Source: Carettochelys insculpta (Eukaryota; Chordata; Testudines; Carettochelyidae). From it: a stretch of 64,000 nt of DNA. Where the stretch lies: the NCBI RefSeq assembly GCF_033958435.1, contig NC_134145.1, positions 42,125,501-42,189,500 on the forward strand, read 5' to 3'. Below the pieces are notes generated by a model that did no database searches, was not told where the DNA came from, and saw nothing but the letters and a program-made list of their open reading frames with translations. Below are positions 1 through 12,287 of this stretch, one piece after another (position 1 is the first letter of the stretch; every line of letters begins with the position of its first letter). A program made the position numbers and the translations under genes.

Positions 1-1744
1 ACAGATTCTAAAAACATCAGCAGTGGCCATCTCAGGTCAAGACAAGGGATGCGAATCTTAAATATGTTCAAGCTGGGTTAATAAAACGCCTTATATTTGA
101 ATTTAAGAAGAGGCTGGCAGGTTTACAAGAATAGACTCATTTATGTACTTCTTGCTTTATACAAAGAATGTATGGGCTCTTTAACAGCTACTGGTAACCA
201 GGACTTCCAATTCACTTCTCATCTAACTGGTGATCTCATCTGAATAATATAGTGCCCCACTAGATCATTCTTAGATTTTAAGGCCAGGTAAAGGCTTTGA
301 TGTTTCACATGCAGGAGCATTGATCCATTAGCAGTGACTCAGAGGAGAATCATCCCTTTCTGAGTCACCAACATCATTTTCTGCAGAAGCTAGATATTCT
401 GAGCGGTTTCCAATGAAACTGTTGTAAAAGCCAAGCCCCTGCTTACTTTATGGGGCCTTATGGGGTCACGGCACAAAGTACTGCTACAGGACATCTGTGT
501 AGAGCATCTCTAAATTGGATGACAGCATACACTGAGCATATAAACTATTGTAAAATACACAGCATATTCACACTCTAAAAAACAAAAGGCTTTTCAAAAA
601 TTACTTGCCCCATCAATCATGCAGATTTATCACTATAAACTGACATCTTATTCTTAAGTGATTATTCTGTTGCTGTGTGGAAGCTGTATATATCAATGCC
701 TCCCACTGTCTATCACTGGCATTTCATCGTCCTTTTTCCTGTTTTGTGGTTAGTGCCTCTTTTTGCTTGGCACCCTGTGTGTCAGCTGATGTTGGTGCAG
801 CTGGCTCCCATCCTAGTGAGTGAATTTCTTATGAAAGATGTCTTCATACTTGGATGTGGACAACCGAAGAGCATCCTATATATAACCACTGACACCCCAT
901 AGCACAACAATGTCACTAAGGACCCCACTCCTGCTTTAGAAACCTTTAAGATTAGTACAGAGGTTAAAAATCAAATGGATTTTTTTCTGACTTTTGGCCA
1001 GCTCCTCCAAGGGTGTAAATCAGCAAAGTTCTATTTCAAGATTAGGATCTTGTCCTGAATGTTTTGCATGATGCTCAGGAAATTATTATACTGATCAGTT
1101 TTAGTAATTAAAGTTAGGTATGGTTTACTGATACATTACCATAGCGAATAAATCAACAGGAATCATTCACTACCCACAATAGATCTACAAAGAGTTTATA
1201 AACCATACTTTTAAATGGGTGGTATTTTCAAAAGCAGAGGAGGAAACAACTATTAGGTTTGGTAGTGGGGAATCTGGTGTCCTCCCCTTTGCCAGGATTA
1301 GAAAGTAAGAAAAGTTTTGAGTTATTTTCAAATTGTCTTTTGTTTATTAATAGTTCTGTCCTTGAGGAAAGGGCTGTACAACTGAACTCAAGCATTTGCG
1401 ATTTATTTAGATAATCTCTATTTGTGAATATTATGGACGTAACCGGACATTTACAGAAAATATTGCTGCAGAGTATCAGACATGAAATAGGGTTCTTAAT
1501 AAAATCAGAGGGCTTTCCTTAAAACCCTATAGTTTATGTGTGCAGTCCCTCAAAAATGTCAAGATTAGAGTGCTGTTTATATCTACATCTGTGTGAGAGA
1601 GAGTTAGTTAGTTAGTTTGTTAAAGAAAGCCCAACACATCACAACAGTCAAAAGTAAACACCACAAATAATATATTGTATTAGTGGCTAATCAAAATATG
1701 AAATACTCTATGTCACCAGAAGATTTCGTTACAGCATAAGGGCT
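1..1744. other. No gene seen; AT-rich single-copy-like DNA
   Basis: No open frame here resembles a known protein. The longest, at 675-902, has no recognisable domain and no coding-like composition. A short GTTA-type simple repeat lies near 1600-1620. I see nothing else. Confidence 0.6.
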
Positions 1745-3060
1745 GTGCCCCCACCGCCTATGGGCACAGGCCCCCATCCACCATCAGGCAGCCATGGGGT
1801 ATTGCGCATGGTGCAGAGACCCTCACCCATGTGGGGTGGTCCCTGGTCACAGTCTGGTCTGACCTTACCTCCCCCACCGCACTCCCCCGGTGACAGCTGC
1901 TCATGTCACAGTCCAGAGGGGAGGGTGCTAGATGTCACTAGAGGCCATTGCAGCATGCAGAGATACACAGACACCTGTTCTGTGTCTGGCCTGGGTCCAC
2001 TGGGCAAGTGTATAGCCTGCTGGCATCTGTGGTGCTCCACCCCATGGGTCTGGATGTGTGCCCTGCTGGGTATTTACTTGACGGTCCCTTGCCAAGGTCT
2101 GGCAATGCACAGATGCTCATATCCCAGACTGATGACCAGGATTGGAGGTCAATCACACAGTCCCCATCATCACTGGAGGCCTCTATGGAGGCTTCCGGCT
2201 CTGAGTGCATAAGTTGGTCTTCAGGTCTGGTCTCCTCCTCATCCATGGAATGCAGCTTATCCACTGTGGTGTCCAGGAGGAATTGTGAAGGGGAGCTATT
2301 CCTGGGCCCCAGGAGGCAGTGGAGCTCTCAGTCCCTGAGCAGCTGTCAGAGTCCCAGGCCTGGGCGTACCCCTGCTGCAGCTCCTTCATCTTACTCTTCA
2401 TTTTCCTCAGGGTGCAGACAGGGAGTCCTCAGGTAGCCAGCCCTTTGGACAGGTGGGCGAATGCAGCCACATTCTGCCGCTTGACACCCTCTCCTTCAGC
2501 ATCTCCTCCTCTTTCCAGACACTCAGCTCAGGCTCATCCAGGAGAGCACTCTATTTTGGGAGTGCTGCCTGAAGTCTTGCAAGCCCTGTGAGGGCTCTGA
2601 GAAGAGGCCTTGGGCTCCTGTGGGGAGGGGGGACTGGCTGCTGGACATCACAATTTTGTGGGTCTTAAGGGTTGGCCAGGAAGGCATGCTCCAAGCAGCT
2701 CATGCTTTTCCTGCACTCTCAGCTTTCTGCCATGGGGTTTCTGGGTCTGTGTGGCTTTAAACGTAGTCAGACGCAGTTGCCATAGAGTCCCGCTGCCACT
2801 GGCCAGGGCATCTCCACTTGCCAAGTAGCTGGAGCCATGGAGGACAACATTTTTGAAAGAGCAGCCTGCGGAGTGTATACCTCCATTTCCTTTTGAAAGA
2901 CTCTTTCAAAAGTTGGCACTTTTCCTATTATGGGATCAGAGGAATGCTTTTCAAAATGGTGCTGTACTGTTTTGATTTTGGATTGAAAGAGTGCATTTTA
3001 CATGTAGATGCTCTCCATGCTCTTTCGAAAGAGGGCTGGATTTTCTGAATGTACTTACTG
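1745..3060 (-). mobile_element. Harbinger-derived fragment, Myb-like half only
   Basis: Read on the minus strand this is a diverged copy of the left part of the Harbinger element at 13.6-17.4 kb. It holds the same leader with decayed CTTTCGAAAG palindromes (about 2850-3040), then the same Myb-like reading frame, then the start of its intron. The transposase half is missing and no matching terminal repeat is visible at 1745, so the copy is truncated. Its higher GC content sets it off from the flanks. Confidence 0.7.
1938..2600 (-). pseudogene. Myb/SANT-like protein of a Harbinger element, broken fragment
   Basis: Harbinger elements commonly carry a second gene for a Myb/SANT-like (trihelix) DNA-binding protein that helps the transposase reach the element ends. 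In two frames on the minus strand this region matches the copy at 14.0 kb. The shared blocks are the helix block NVAAFAHLSKGLAT followed by KMKSKMKELQQGYAQAW, and an acidic block SSDDGDCVIDLQSWSS. A splice-donor-like AGTAAAT follows near 2065, at the place where the 14.0-kb copy has GTAAGT. Stops and at least one frameshift separate the blocks, so this cannot be functional. The relation is by direct comparison inside the window; the family name is from general knowledge. Confidence 0.65.
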
Positions 3061-3114
3061 ACGGGACTCTTTTGATGGACAGGTTATTAATATGGGTATT
3101 TAAATGAGTCCCTG

Positions 3115-4315
3115 AACAAGGAGGTGCGTGAACCTCCTATGCTCAGATCCCATGACCCGACCAGAACCCTGCTGCAACCCCAAGACAGGAGAGTGCCAAC
3201 CCGGTACGCTCTGGTCCCCGCTAAGGCCTCCTGGAAAGAAGTGGCTGGCAGAGACAAAGAGACCGGGACAAGGGTGAAAGGTAAAACAAAGTAACTAAAA
3301 TTTTATTTGAGGAACACCATCAAATTTAAAATGCATGAACTCTAAAACAACTAACTTATAAACTTACAATAAACATTGTTTCCTTGTCATCTCCTGACAG
3401 ATGGTTTAAAACTTTATTTAACCAGAAGGCAGAAAATTGCTTAGGAGAATAAATATAGGTAAGTATATCTAGGATTTGGGTTTTAAATCCCCACTGTTCC
3501 CTTAGAAAGGAGGGGTGAGGTTGCTAATCTCACCCACTACTGGGGGCAGGGTGCTAGCCTGCCCCAAAGGGTTAGGGCTAGGAGGCTGTCAGGGCTGTCC
3601 CTCTTTTCTCTGGGGGCCCCCGCTACTCCAGTGGCCTAACTAGAGGGTACCTGGGAGGCAATAGTCTCTTCCTCCGGGCCCTTAGGGTGAACAGCGACTG
3701 GGGAGGCAGGGTGGCTATGCCCACACCTGCAATATGCTTTTATATCTATATATAGATGGGTTAGGTAAGAGGGGGAAGGAAGGTCAAGCCTTCACCTTAT
3801 TCTTGGACAACAATTAGGATAAATGAGAGTCTATCACTAAAAATACTATTTATCAGATGTATATCTAATAAATATTAACAAAATTATTAATTAATTAAAT
3901 GTGCTTCTAAAATAATATCCCAGCTCTGTGCAGCCACACCTTTCTGCTGTCAGCCCCCTACTGGAGTGAGTGAGTGAGAGCCCTGAGTGAGCTCTGAGCT
4001 CTACTTATATAGAGCAGTCTCATGAATCATTCATGACATGATTATCATATTTGCGCGGTTTTCAACAAGGTCCTCTGATTCAGGGAAGGTTCTGGAAACT
4101 CCAGGTGTCACCTAATCAGAGGCCTTTGATTCAAATACCTGTTTATGAGTTCAGGTTACCGGGGAAACCAACTGTCAAAAAGTGACCGTTAGTAATGCTG
4201 CCAAATGGCAGCCTGTGAGACTTTGGATTTTTCATGTGCCTGCACTGATTTTTCATAGCCAAAGGCGTGTATTCCCTGGCCCACGGGGACGATAATGTCC
4301 TTAGATGTTATAAAA
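3115..4315 (-). mobile_element. Possible solitary LTR or promoter-bearing repeat, reversed
   Basis: On the minus strand a TATATAAG box (4004-4011) lies just upstream of a GC-rich leader. AATAAA signals follow downstream at 3413-3418 and 3302-3307, in the order a long terminal repeat would show. Base composition differs from both sides. I could not find a second LTR, a primer-binding site, a coding region or a clear target duplication, so the class and both ends are uncertain. It could also be a host promoter fragment or another repeat. Confidence 0.35.
4004..4011 (-). promoter_or_regulatory. TATA-box-like site
   Basis: The minus strand reads TATATAAG, followed about 30 bases later by a run of GAGTGAGT-type repeats. 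It is the strongest core-promoter-like motif in the first 10 kb and fits the LTR interpretation of the surrounding region. Chance occurrence in AT-rich DNA cannot be excluded. Confidence 0.35.
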
Positions 4316-6856
4316 TCATGACACTTACCAAAGTGTTTTTGTGTATATGTTGTGTGGGTGTGGGTGTATACATTTAATTTTTGAAGCTAATTTTTGGAAA
4401 CTTAATGATTAACAGAAAGAGAGCATAAGCATTGCTATAAAGTTTGCCAAATTTGCAGTAATGTATGTGTCAAAGTCCTTGCTAAAGAGACTTAACCTTG
4501 CAAAAATGGTATCATGTGTCATTCTGTTTAAAGGAATAAATTGTGTCATTATAGTTAATAAGTGCATTTTTTCAGCATCCCATACTGATGCAAGAAGAAT
4601 AGGCCAGTATTTCTAATCTCATTCATGTCATAGAAGAATATATAGACGGAGCATGATAAGCATGCTGAATCTGTGGTTAAGTGCTCAGCTGAGCCACCCT
4701 ACGAACCTGTGCAATGTGCTAAAATAGGATTTTGCTGAATGTTTGCTCTAAGCATAGAGAACAATGATTATATGAAGCTAAAAGGTTTTCCATTGTTCAA
4801 AAGTGATCAATAAGGCAAACGAGGAGAGCTGTAGGATATTAAACCTGGCATGAAACCCAGAAATGGATTGGTCCTCTGGATGTATATTTATTGCTTCATG
4901 CAAGACACTGAGGTTTGATTCCCTGGCTTGGTGTCTAGGTCTTCAGGAAAGCTGAAAAGGAAATGCTGCACCCATTATTGTAGGCCAGCCTCTTAGAAAG
5001 GGAGATACATGCATTGATGTACAATGACTCCTGGGACTGAACTAGGAATGGTAGAAGTAATACATCCAAAAGGAGTTCTGTTAGGTTTCCTGTACTCACC
5101 AGTGAGGTCATGATGATGATGGAGGATGAAGCAAGAGATTGCAACATTGCTAAAATGTCAAAGACTACAAGGGTAAGAATTGGGGAGGCAGACAAGGAGC
5201 AATGGCCAAGGTTAGGTAATGCAAGATCTGTTTCTTCTATACATTGCAGAGGGTGCACATAGTCCCAAATATAGTTTGGAGAAGGCAGGACTATGGAATT
5301 CTTCCAGTTCACCAGTCCTCAGATCACTTCAGGAAAACTGAAAGAAGCCAGTAGGAAGCCAAGGGATGGTCTGCAGTTCCACACTGTCTGCTACACAAGG
5401 CTCTGTCTATCCGGCACAAATTAGACCCTTTATATGTAAAGAGCAAAGGAAACCTACGTAGAAGATGTGCCTCTTTAAACATGCCTTCTATGTTTGAGCT
5501 TCAGAAGAAGCTTCACTTGGCTGGGTGAATTTTGACAAGTTCTTCCATTTGTAATACAGTTGTAGCCAATTTTGTTTAACATACCATTACCATGTATGCA
5601 AAAAAAAAAGCAGACACAGTACACACAAACCAGGAAAGCATACTAAGTGGAAATGGATGATGAAATTTACATTTACACAGTACTTTTGATATAGGTTTAA
5701 TTTTTTCCTCCATTTAGCACCATAAATATAAGTATTTTGGAACCTCATTGCAGTAAGCATTATGAGCTCATTTAAGGAGTTTCATTTGCATTTAATTTGC
5801 CTTCAGTCACTGTATAGGATATTAAATTTGGAGGCCTGTAAGCGTTTTGTGAGAAATAATACTAAGAATCAAACATGAGAAATCTTCATATTTATTGCAA
5901 CAGTTTTCTCTCAACAGTATCTATTTTTTATTACAAGCTCCAGAGTGGAAGTCCTTACTTAGCAGAAAACAATTTAATCTGTTTAAAGATATACAATCTG
6001 TTGTCTGTAATTTGTAATTTTGTTTGAAACCTATTTTAATGATGCAGATACTAGTAATCTTGTTTATTTTGGGAGTTGTATAAATTATATAAATATTGCA
6101 TGCAAAGCAAGCTACAGCTTTTTTAGTGTCCAAGGCCCTTCAAATTCTTTTATAGTGTGAAGGCCCTAAAGTGCTGTAATGGTTTGATGCAATGAACACT
6201 GAAGTCGTAAGTCTGTCCCTTGGAGCAGGTGCTACTTGTAAGTGGCACTTTCGGTATATTTATGAGGTAAAGAAGCAATATTCATCCTTTGTGTAAGTCC
6301 ATTGATTTCTGTGGCGTCCCATCATGGATTGATTTGATCAATTGTCCCCTCTTGGAGGAGTTCACTGTTTTGACACACAGGAATGCTATCCAGACTATCA
6401 GATTACACACAAGATGACAAGGTGAAATCATTAGCAAAGAAATCAGTACCAGAAAGATTTTTGCAAGGAAGTGCTTTTTATGGAGTGACAAGAAGCAGAA
6501 GAGGGAGGCTACTGGTATACAAGAATTAGGAGACTATTCCCTGCATGGATGCAGAGATGGGGCTGGCCATAAGGCTAAGAATGCAGTCCTATGGCAGAAT
6601 GGGACTCCTGCATCTGGGATTCTACACAGATTCGGGATTCTGCATGCGTAGACTGGACACAGGGTCAGGACCCAAAGGGGAAGTTGAGAAAGAGGACTGG
6701 GAAAAAGGTGGAGAGCATGGCAATGACTACAAATCATGTTGTTCTCAAAACTAGTGAGATTCACTTATTTGTTTTCACCTTCCCACAGCAATGTAAATAG
6801 CAAAACAAATGCAAATTAAACCCAAGAAAATTAGGGGAGGGAGAGGAGGGACACTT
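4316..6856. other. No gene seen; AT-rich DNA
   Basis: Several short open frames (for example 4935-5312 minus and 5921-6133 minus) lack domain signatures and look random. Near 5660-5690 there is a short piece of an old dispersed repeat, also seen near 42246. Nothing else is supported. Confidence 0.55.
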
Positions 6857-7420
6857 AGGGCTTGTCTATACCATAAAGGCTTGAGCACACACCTACAAAA
6901 ATTAGCAGGTGCTTAGCACCCAGCAGCTGCCAGTCTCACCCTACAACCTAGCTTTTCTGCAGCACCCATGAGGCTCCAGAAGGGATGCAGAGAAGCAAGG
7001 ATGGGGCATGCTCAGGGGATGAGGTGGGTTGGGGGTGAAATAGGGGGACAGGGGCGGGAAGAGGCAGGATGGGGGTGTGGTGAAAGCTCTGTCAGCAGTG
7101 GAGAGGAGGTTCAAGCACCCTCTGGCTGGAGGGGAAGGTTGCACCTATAGTCTACACTTCAGATGCTACAGCAGCAAAGCTGCAAAGGCAGTAATGCATT
7201 AGTGCTTCAGTATAGATACTGCCAGTGCCAATATGAGGGGTTCTTCCATTGATGTAGGTAATGCATCCCCCTTCCTCAATGACTGTAGATTCTTCCATTG
7301 ACTTAATGCTGTGTACACCAGGGGAGGGGAAGAAGTTGGTTGACTTAAGTACATTGGTTCAGAGAAGTGACTTTTTCAGGTCACTAAGCAACATAGCTGG
7401 ATCAGTCTAATATGCAAGCA
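6857..7420 (+). mobile_element. MITE with GGGCTTGTCTA tip, split by an insertion
   Basis: The left tip GGGCTTGTCTATA lies at 6857-6869. The body resumes at 7148 with GTCTACACTTCAGATGCTAC and continues with paired motifs such as TTCTTCCATTGATGTAGG, which fits a family I recall from turtle genomes. The copy at 40843-41371 belongs to the same family. The middle, 6872-7147, is unrelated GC-rich sequence. The right tip is degraded and the end is approximate. Confidence 0.5.
6872..7147. repeat. Insertion nested in the 6.9-kb MITE
   Basis: This G-rich block interrupts the MITE between two copies of a GTCTA-like sequence: CTTGTCTA on the left and TATAGTCTA on the right. That is the pattern expected from a target duplication. 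It begins with a TTGAGCAC/GCTTAGCACC-rich stretch and ends with a CAAGCACCCTCTGG-like stretch, so it may have weak inverted ends. The open frames inside it (6941-7144 and 6968-7150) show no known domain. Confidence 0.4.
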
Positions 7421-9739
7421 TTGTCCGCCCCGTAATCTGTTTGTTTGTATTTTGTTTTTTGTTTTGTTTTTAAGTTGGGGACTTATACATTGCTCAGATA
7501 CCATAGTGATGATCAAGATATTAAAAAACCCAAACCTTTGTTAGATTAGAATAGCTAGAGCAGGAGTATAAAGGGGAATAAAGAGCTAAAGGAGAATAAA
7601 GAGGTAGGCAGAAGCGGAGCTGTGGAGAGCTTGATCCTTGAACATGAGAATGTGAAGCATCACTAGACAGGAATCCAGAGTCAGGATGTGAGGAAGAAGA
7701 AAAGTAATGTGTTCAAAATGTCAGCCAAAGAAGATAATAGCAGCAAAGCCATTTTGGATAGACTGAAGTAAGAAGACTGGTAAAGGGCCAATTTAACATA
7801 GAAATTCTGACCGGTGGGTATTTTCTCCCAGTCTCCATTATAGTTTGCCTGACCAATCCTGCCGGGCTGCTCACTCCTTATCTCATTATCTTCACATAAT
7901 CACAGCATAATGAGCAACCTCCTTCATCTGTTTAGAAGGAGGTCAAGCACTCCTTCATCTGGAACTGGACAGTGAATGGTTTTCCCATCCTGCAATTTTT
8001 TTGGATTTTGAAAAGTTGTTCTGCACTGAATTGGAACCAACAGTTGAAGTCACAGCAATTTTTTTCGAAATAAAAATCAGAATTTTTGTTTTGTTTCCAC
8101 TGACCGAAAATTACATTTTGAGTTAGACCTTTTTATAGTAAAAGGAGGGGCTTTCATAGTCCAATTAGCTTAAAATTCATTCAAAAATTCTTTTCAGAGA
8201 TTATAGTAGCTCATGTTATTTTATTAAATTCTGAATGCTCCATGGGACTCACACAGCTTTGTTGTTGTTTTGACGTATTTTGAGTTGCAAGAGCTTTGTC
8301 AGAGAAAGAAACAGAGCCATTAACATACTGGTTTATTTCTGGAACATTGGCTATTGGGAGCCATGTTCTGTTAGGTGTTCTGTGGGCTCACTTTTCCAAT
8401 TAGCAAGAAAGAATTTGTTTTTGGCATTAAGGATTTAAGGGGGATCGCTAACAGCTGGGTGATTACAATGGCTCACTTAATTCAGTTTTTAGGGTCAAAT
8501 CCAGGGACAAGTTCAGTGTACTCAGCAACTGCTGTGAGGTGGAAGACAGTTTTGTTCAGAAATCATTCAGTATGGGTGAAGTGGCTGAGGATTCATTAAA
8601 AGGAAATGCTAAATGGCTAGCCATCTGTTATAGATGAATAGGAGGAAGTGCAGCAGCAATTTCTGATGGACCTAATGTTCAATTTATAGTCATGCAATAT
8701 TCCAAGACTTAAACCTCTTTACATAAAAGGGGGTTGACTCCAAACACTAATAATTTTTAACAGGAGAAAAGTCATTATTTCTGAAATACTGCTGAGGGTT
8801 GGAAACACGGCTTACCCTCAGAGCAGTTTTTAATATGAGGACTTTTCTTAGAAGCAGATTGGGACTCGGCAGATTGCATTTACAAATTAAGGTCCTGATA
8901 CTACAATTGACTGCAGTGGGTCTCTTTACAGAGACAGAGATTCACCCATTCAGAGTCAGCTGCAGAATCAGAGACTTACTTTATTTTATGAACTGATTCA
9001 AGGGACTGAGGGCATTTAAGCAAAGCAACCAAGAGAACTGACCTGATGCTGTTGCCAGTGTCTTATGCCGATCCTGGCATGTTTATTTTTAATTCCTCAG
9101 AACATTTTTTCTTTTTTACTCTGAAGAGAAAAAGTGTTATTTATCTGAATAGAGAAGACAAAATTTAAAGGGAAAGTAAAACTCACGTGCGAGGGGATAC
9201 TTTTCCTTTTATTAATAAACAGAGCATGCTTTCAGGAATCATTCATTCTTCATGAAAACATTTCTCTGTTGGGACTGGCAGTTGTAGAATTGATCTCTGT
9301 AACCACTTAGGATAGCAGAGCTAAGGCTGAAAAGGAACCTATGGAAGGGGTAGCTGAACCTTTTGATCACTACATGAGATGGCTGCTAATGCTTGCATCA
9401 GTGAGGAGAGGCACTGCTGGGTCCTGGTGTTCCTTTGTATTCAGTGGAGACAGATACAGGAGTGCAGACAGGCCCTAGTCACTCTTCCTTCTTCCTCCCC
9501 CTCCTTCATAGGAAAGATCATGGGGAACATAAGTCCTCAGTATGATAGATACCACAATCCCATGCTGTTTCTTTGGAGCTATTTTAATAAGTGACCTTGG
9601 GCCAAAGATTGTATGCAACTTGGGCAGGGGTGGTATACCCCAGTTTCTCCAAAAACTGAAATCTGTGAAGGGTGATTAAGGTGAATCCTCTCAGGCTATA
9701 AATACCTTCAGAGTCGTTCCACCCCCTTGGAACATTTAC
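7421..9739. other. No gene seen
   Basis: This is AT-rich DNA with poly-A and poly-T interruptions. Around 8890-9000 the wording (ATTGACTGCAGTGGGTC and similar) resembles an old dispersed sauropsid repeat, but too little is left to define it. The open frames at 8375-8599 and 9379-9594 have no recognisable domain. Confidence 0.5.
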
Positions 9740-10215
9740 CTATACAAGTTCAAGCTCTTGTATGGTTTCAAGACCTGATGTACGAAAAAGGTTTCAAATC
9801 ACAAGCTACAAAAACAGATGCCTGAGGTACATTGTTTGCATCAAAAGGCAAAACGTTGTCACAAATGAGGAGCTCAGGAATGGAGCAGGATGTTCAAATC
9901 AAGAGAAGAAAGTGGGGATGGCTAGGCCACACTGTCAGAAAACTACCAGCCAGCATGGTCTGTCAAGCTCTCACACAGAACCTGCAAGGAAAATGCAACA
10001 GAGGAAGATCTCAGACAACATGGAAAAGATCTAAGACTGAAGGACAACACCTGGGGTATGCCTGGAATCATCTAGAAGTTTTTTCTCAAGACAGAATGAA
10101 GTGGAAGAGACTTGTAGACGACCTATGCTCTACTCAGAGTACAAGGGTTTAAATCAAGTAAGTCAGGTTCAAACTATCTTTTCCAGCACCAATAAAGAAA
10201 GGTATTTTTTTATTA
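9740..10215 (+). pseudogene. 3' end of a non-LTR retrotransposon (LINE) RT protein
   Basis: Two frames together give the carboxy-terminal part of a LINE polyprotein. First comes NRCLRYIVCIKRQNVVTNEEL (shown here only as VVTNEEL at about 9858), then after a frame change RRKWGWLGHTVRK, then GKCNRGRSQTTWKRS, and an ending LCSTQSTRV at 10151. WGWLGH and GRPRxTWRR-type blocks are typical of the region downstream of the reverse transcriptase in RTE-like LINEs. An AATAAA follows at about 10191. The 5' part of the element is absent, as usual for LINE insertions. The clade is not resolved, and it is a different lineage from the element at 27.8 kb. Confidence 0.65.
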
Positions 10216-11389
10216 AAAAAAGCTGAGTCTAAATTAAAACAAAACCTTCCTTAGATTGAGCAAAATGGCTTCCAGCCCTTATGAAAATGTTGGAAAGACT
10301 TTGGCTTTCTCAGACCCCATGAGACTGAGGGGTGACTTTTAACATGTGTGTTGGACCTTTATGTTTTTTATAAGTTTTCTCTCTAATTTTGTTACCCTAG
10401 GAATAAATATATTTTGCACTGTGAAACCTGGCTGCTAACTTATGTATATTAGTGTACACCTTAGAGAAAGGTTAACCAGAGGTGCTGGAGAAATCTAGTC
10501 AGACCTTCTGGGGAAATCACAGTGACAAAGTGACTGCAAGCCTAAAGCCCCGGTCATTACAGGGATATACACAGGTCTCTGCCAAGAGAGGTAACAGCTT
10601 GGAAGTGTGAAATCTTCAAGTGGAAGTGAAGAGCAGGTGGGCAGGCAGTTGAAGCTGTAGTTAACCTCTGAAACTGCCTGAAAAATTATGCTTTCGCTGC
10701 CTCAAGATAGGAAATACAAATCAAGGTGAATGACATTAATAGAAATTCTTGAAATTTTGGTTGTATTCTTCTTGACAGTATGTAAGTCAACTTAATTACA
10801 CTGGTGTAAATATGGTTTGATGTAATACAGAGTCAGGCTCCCAATTTCCGTGAATTCTTTTAGAAGCAAAATTATGATGAAATACATGAATGTGGATTTC
10901 TACATTAGTTCTAGTCTACATCCCAAACTATATTTATGTTATTAGTAATATGTATATTTTTTCCTGGTAAAGACAATTTGCTACTAGATAAGCTTTTTTT
11001 TTTTTTTTTTGCTGCTGTCTTCTCTGATTACTTAAGACAGGCTTTACTGGGTATGTAACATGTGATCAATAATTTTGTTTTGCAGTTCTTTCCTATTTTA
11101 TTTAGTTTTTAAAAATCAAGCTCTTCTTCTTTTATGTGTCAAGATCCACAGCTAAAGTACACACTATGCGTCCTCGTTTCAGCCACCCATTAGAATACAG
11201 CCTTTCACAAGGAAGTTTCAGGGGGAGCCTTGGGATTTAAGACCTTGCTACCCTAGTGCTCTAAAGAAGACCAGCTGTGTGATGCAGCTCACTGAACCAT
11301 GCACTGCTGGAAGACACTGGTCAAGTCCATCAAATCCTAGTTTTTCATTATAGCCATTTTTTTCAAATGCCACGAGAGTTTCTGCACAC
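10216..11389. other. No gene seen; poly-T tract
   Basis: Unannotated AT-rich DNA. A run of 18 T residues lies at 10993-11010. Near 10790-10830 a short CACTGGTGTAAATATGG stretch looks like an old dispersed repeat relic. No coding signal. Confidence 0.5.
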
Positions 11390-11392
11390 ATA

Positions 11393-12103
11393 AGCTACGT
11401 CTACACGTGAAGCCTACTTCGACGTAGCCTATTTTGATGTGGAGACATTGAAATAGGCTATTTCGATGAATAACGTCTACATGTCCTCCAGGGCTGGCAA
11501 CGTCGACGTTCAACATCGACGTTGCGCAGCACCACATCGAAATAGGCGCTGCGAGGGAACGTCTACACGCCAAAGTAGCACACATCGAAATAAGGGTGCC
11601 AGGAACAGCTACAGACAGGGTCACAGGGCGGACTCAACAGCAAGCCGCTCCCTTAAAGGGCCCCTCCCAGACACAGTTGCACTAAACAACACAAGATCCA
11701 CAGAGCCGACAACTGGTTGCAGACCCTGTGCATGCAGCATGGATCCCCAGCTGCAGCAGCAGCAGCCAGAAGCCCTGGGCTAAGGGCTGCTGCACACGGT
11801 GACCATAGAGCCCCGCAGGGGCTGGAGAGAGAGCGTCTCTCAACCCCTCAGCTGATGGCCACCATGGCGGACCCCGCTATTTCGATGTTGCGGGATGCAG
11901 ATCGTCTACACATGCCCTACTTCGACGTTCAACTTCGAAGTAGGGCGCTATTCCCATCCCCTCATGGGGTTAGCGGCTTCGACGTCTCGCCGCCTAACGT
12001 TGATGTTAACGTCGAAATAGCGCCCAACACGTGTAGCCATGACGGGCGCTATTTCGAAGTTAGTGCCGCTACTTCGAAGTAGCGTGCACATGTAGACAGG
12101 GCA
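11393..12103. mobile_element. Non-autonomous Harbinger-like element, copy A (711 bp)
   Basis: The left tip AGCTACGTCTACACG and the right tip (reading inward) TGCCCTGTCTACATG are inverted relatives of the GGCTACGTCTACAC tip seen across the window. A 3-bp duplication ATA flanks it (11390-11392 and 12104-12106), as expected for PIF/Harbinger. Inside are many TTCGA(A/C)-type palindromes and a CTTAAAGGGCCC block like that upstream of the transposase at 32.1 kb. A short CAG run follows (MDPQLQQQQPEALG then stop, about 11739-11783), so it is plausibly a deletion derivative of a transposase leader. A second copy lies at 25669-26401. Confidence 0.75.
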
Positions 12104-12106
12104 ATA

Positions 12107-12287
12107 GTGAGAAGTCCTGTGGCACCTTGCAGACTAACAGATTTTTTGGAACATAAGCTTTCATGGGCAAAGACTCCCTTAGTCAGATGATTATGCTCCA
12201 AAAAAACCTGCTAGTCTATAAGGTGCCACAGGACTTTTCACTGTTTTTGCTGATACAGACTAACATGGCTACCCCTCTGATTCTAGA
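12107..12287. repeat. Small fold-back repeat, copy A
   Basis: AGTCCTGTGGCACCTT near the left reads inverted as AAGGTGCCACAGGACTT near 12220, giving a hairpin of about 50-base arms around an AAGACTCCC/TTAGTCAG loop. A unique tail ends in GGCTACCCCTCTGATTC. The copy at 42838-42989 has the same layout. I recall this as a common sauropsid interspersed repeat, possibly MITE-like; the class is not settled by the sequence. Confidence 0.6.

Noticed and set aside
675..902. 75-residue open frame, hydrophobic
   Set aside because: No domain, no neighbours, T-rich composition; hydrophobic frames arise by chance in such DNA.
11393..12103. CRISPR-like regular palindromes
   Set aside because: Spacing is irregular and the palindromes are subterminal motifs of a DNA transposon; the organism is a vertebrate.
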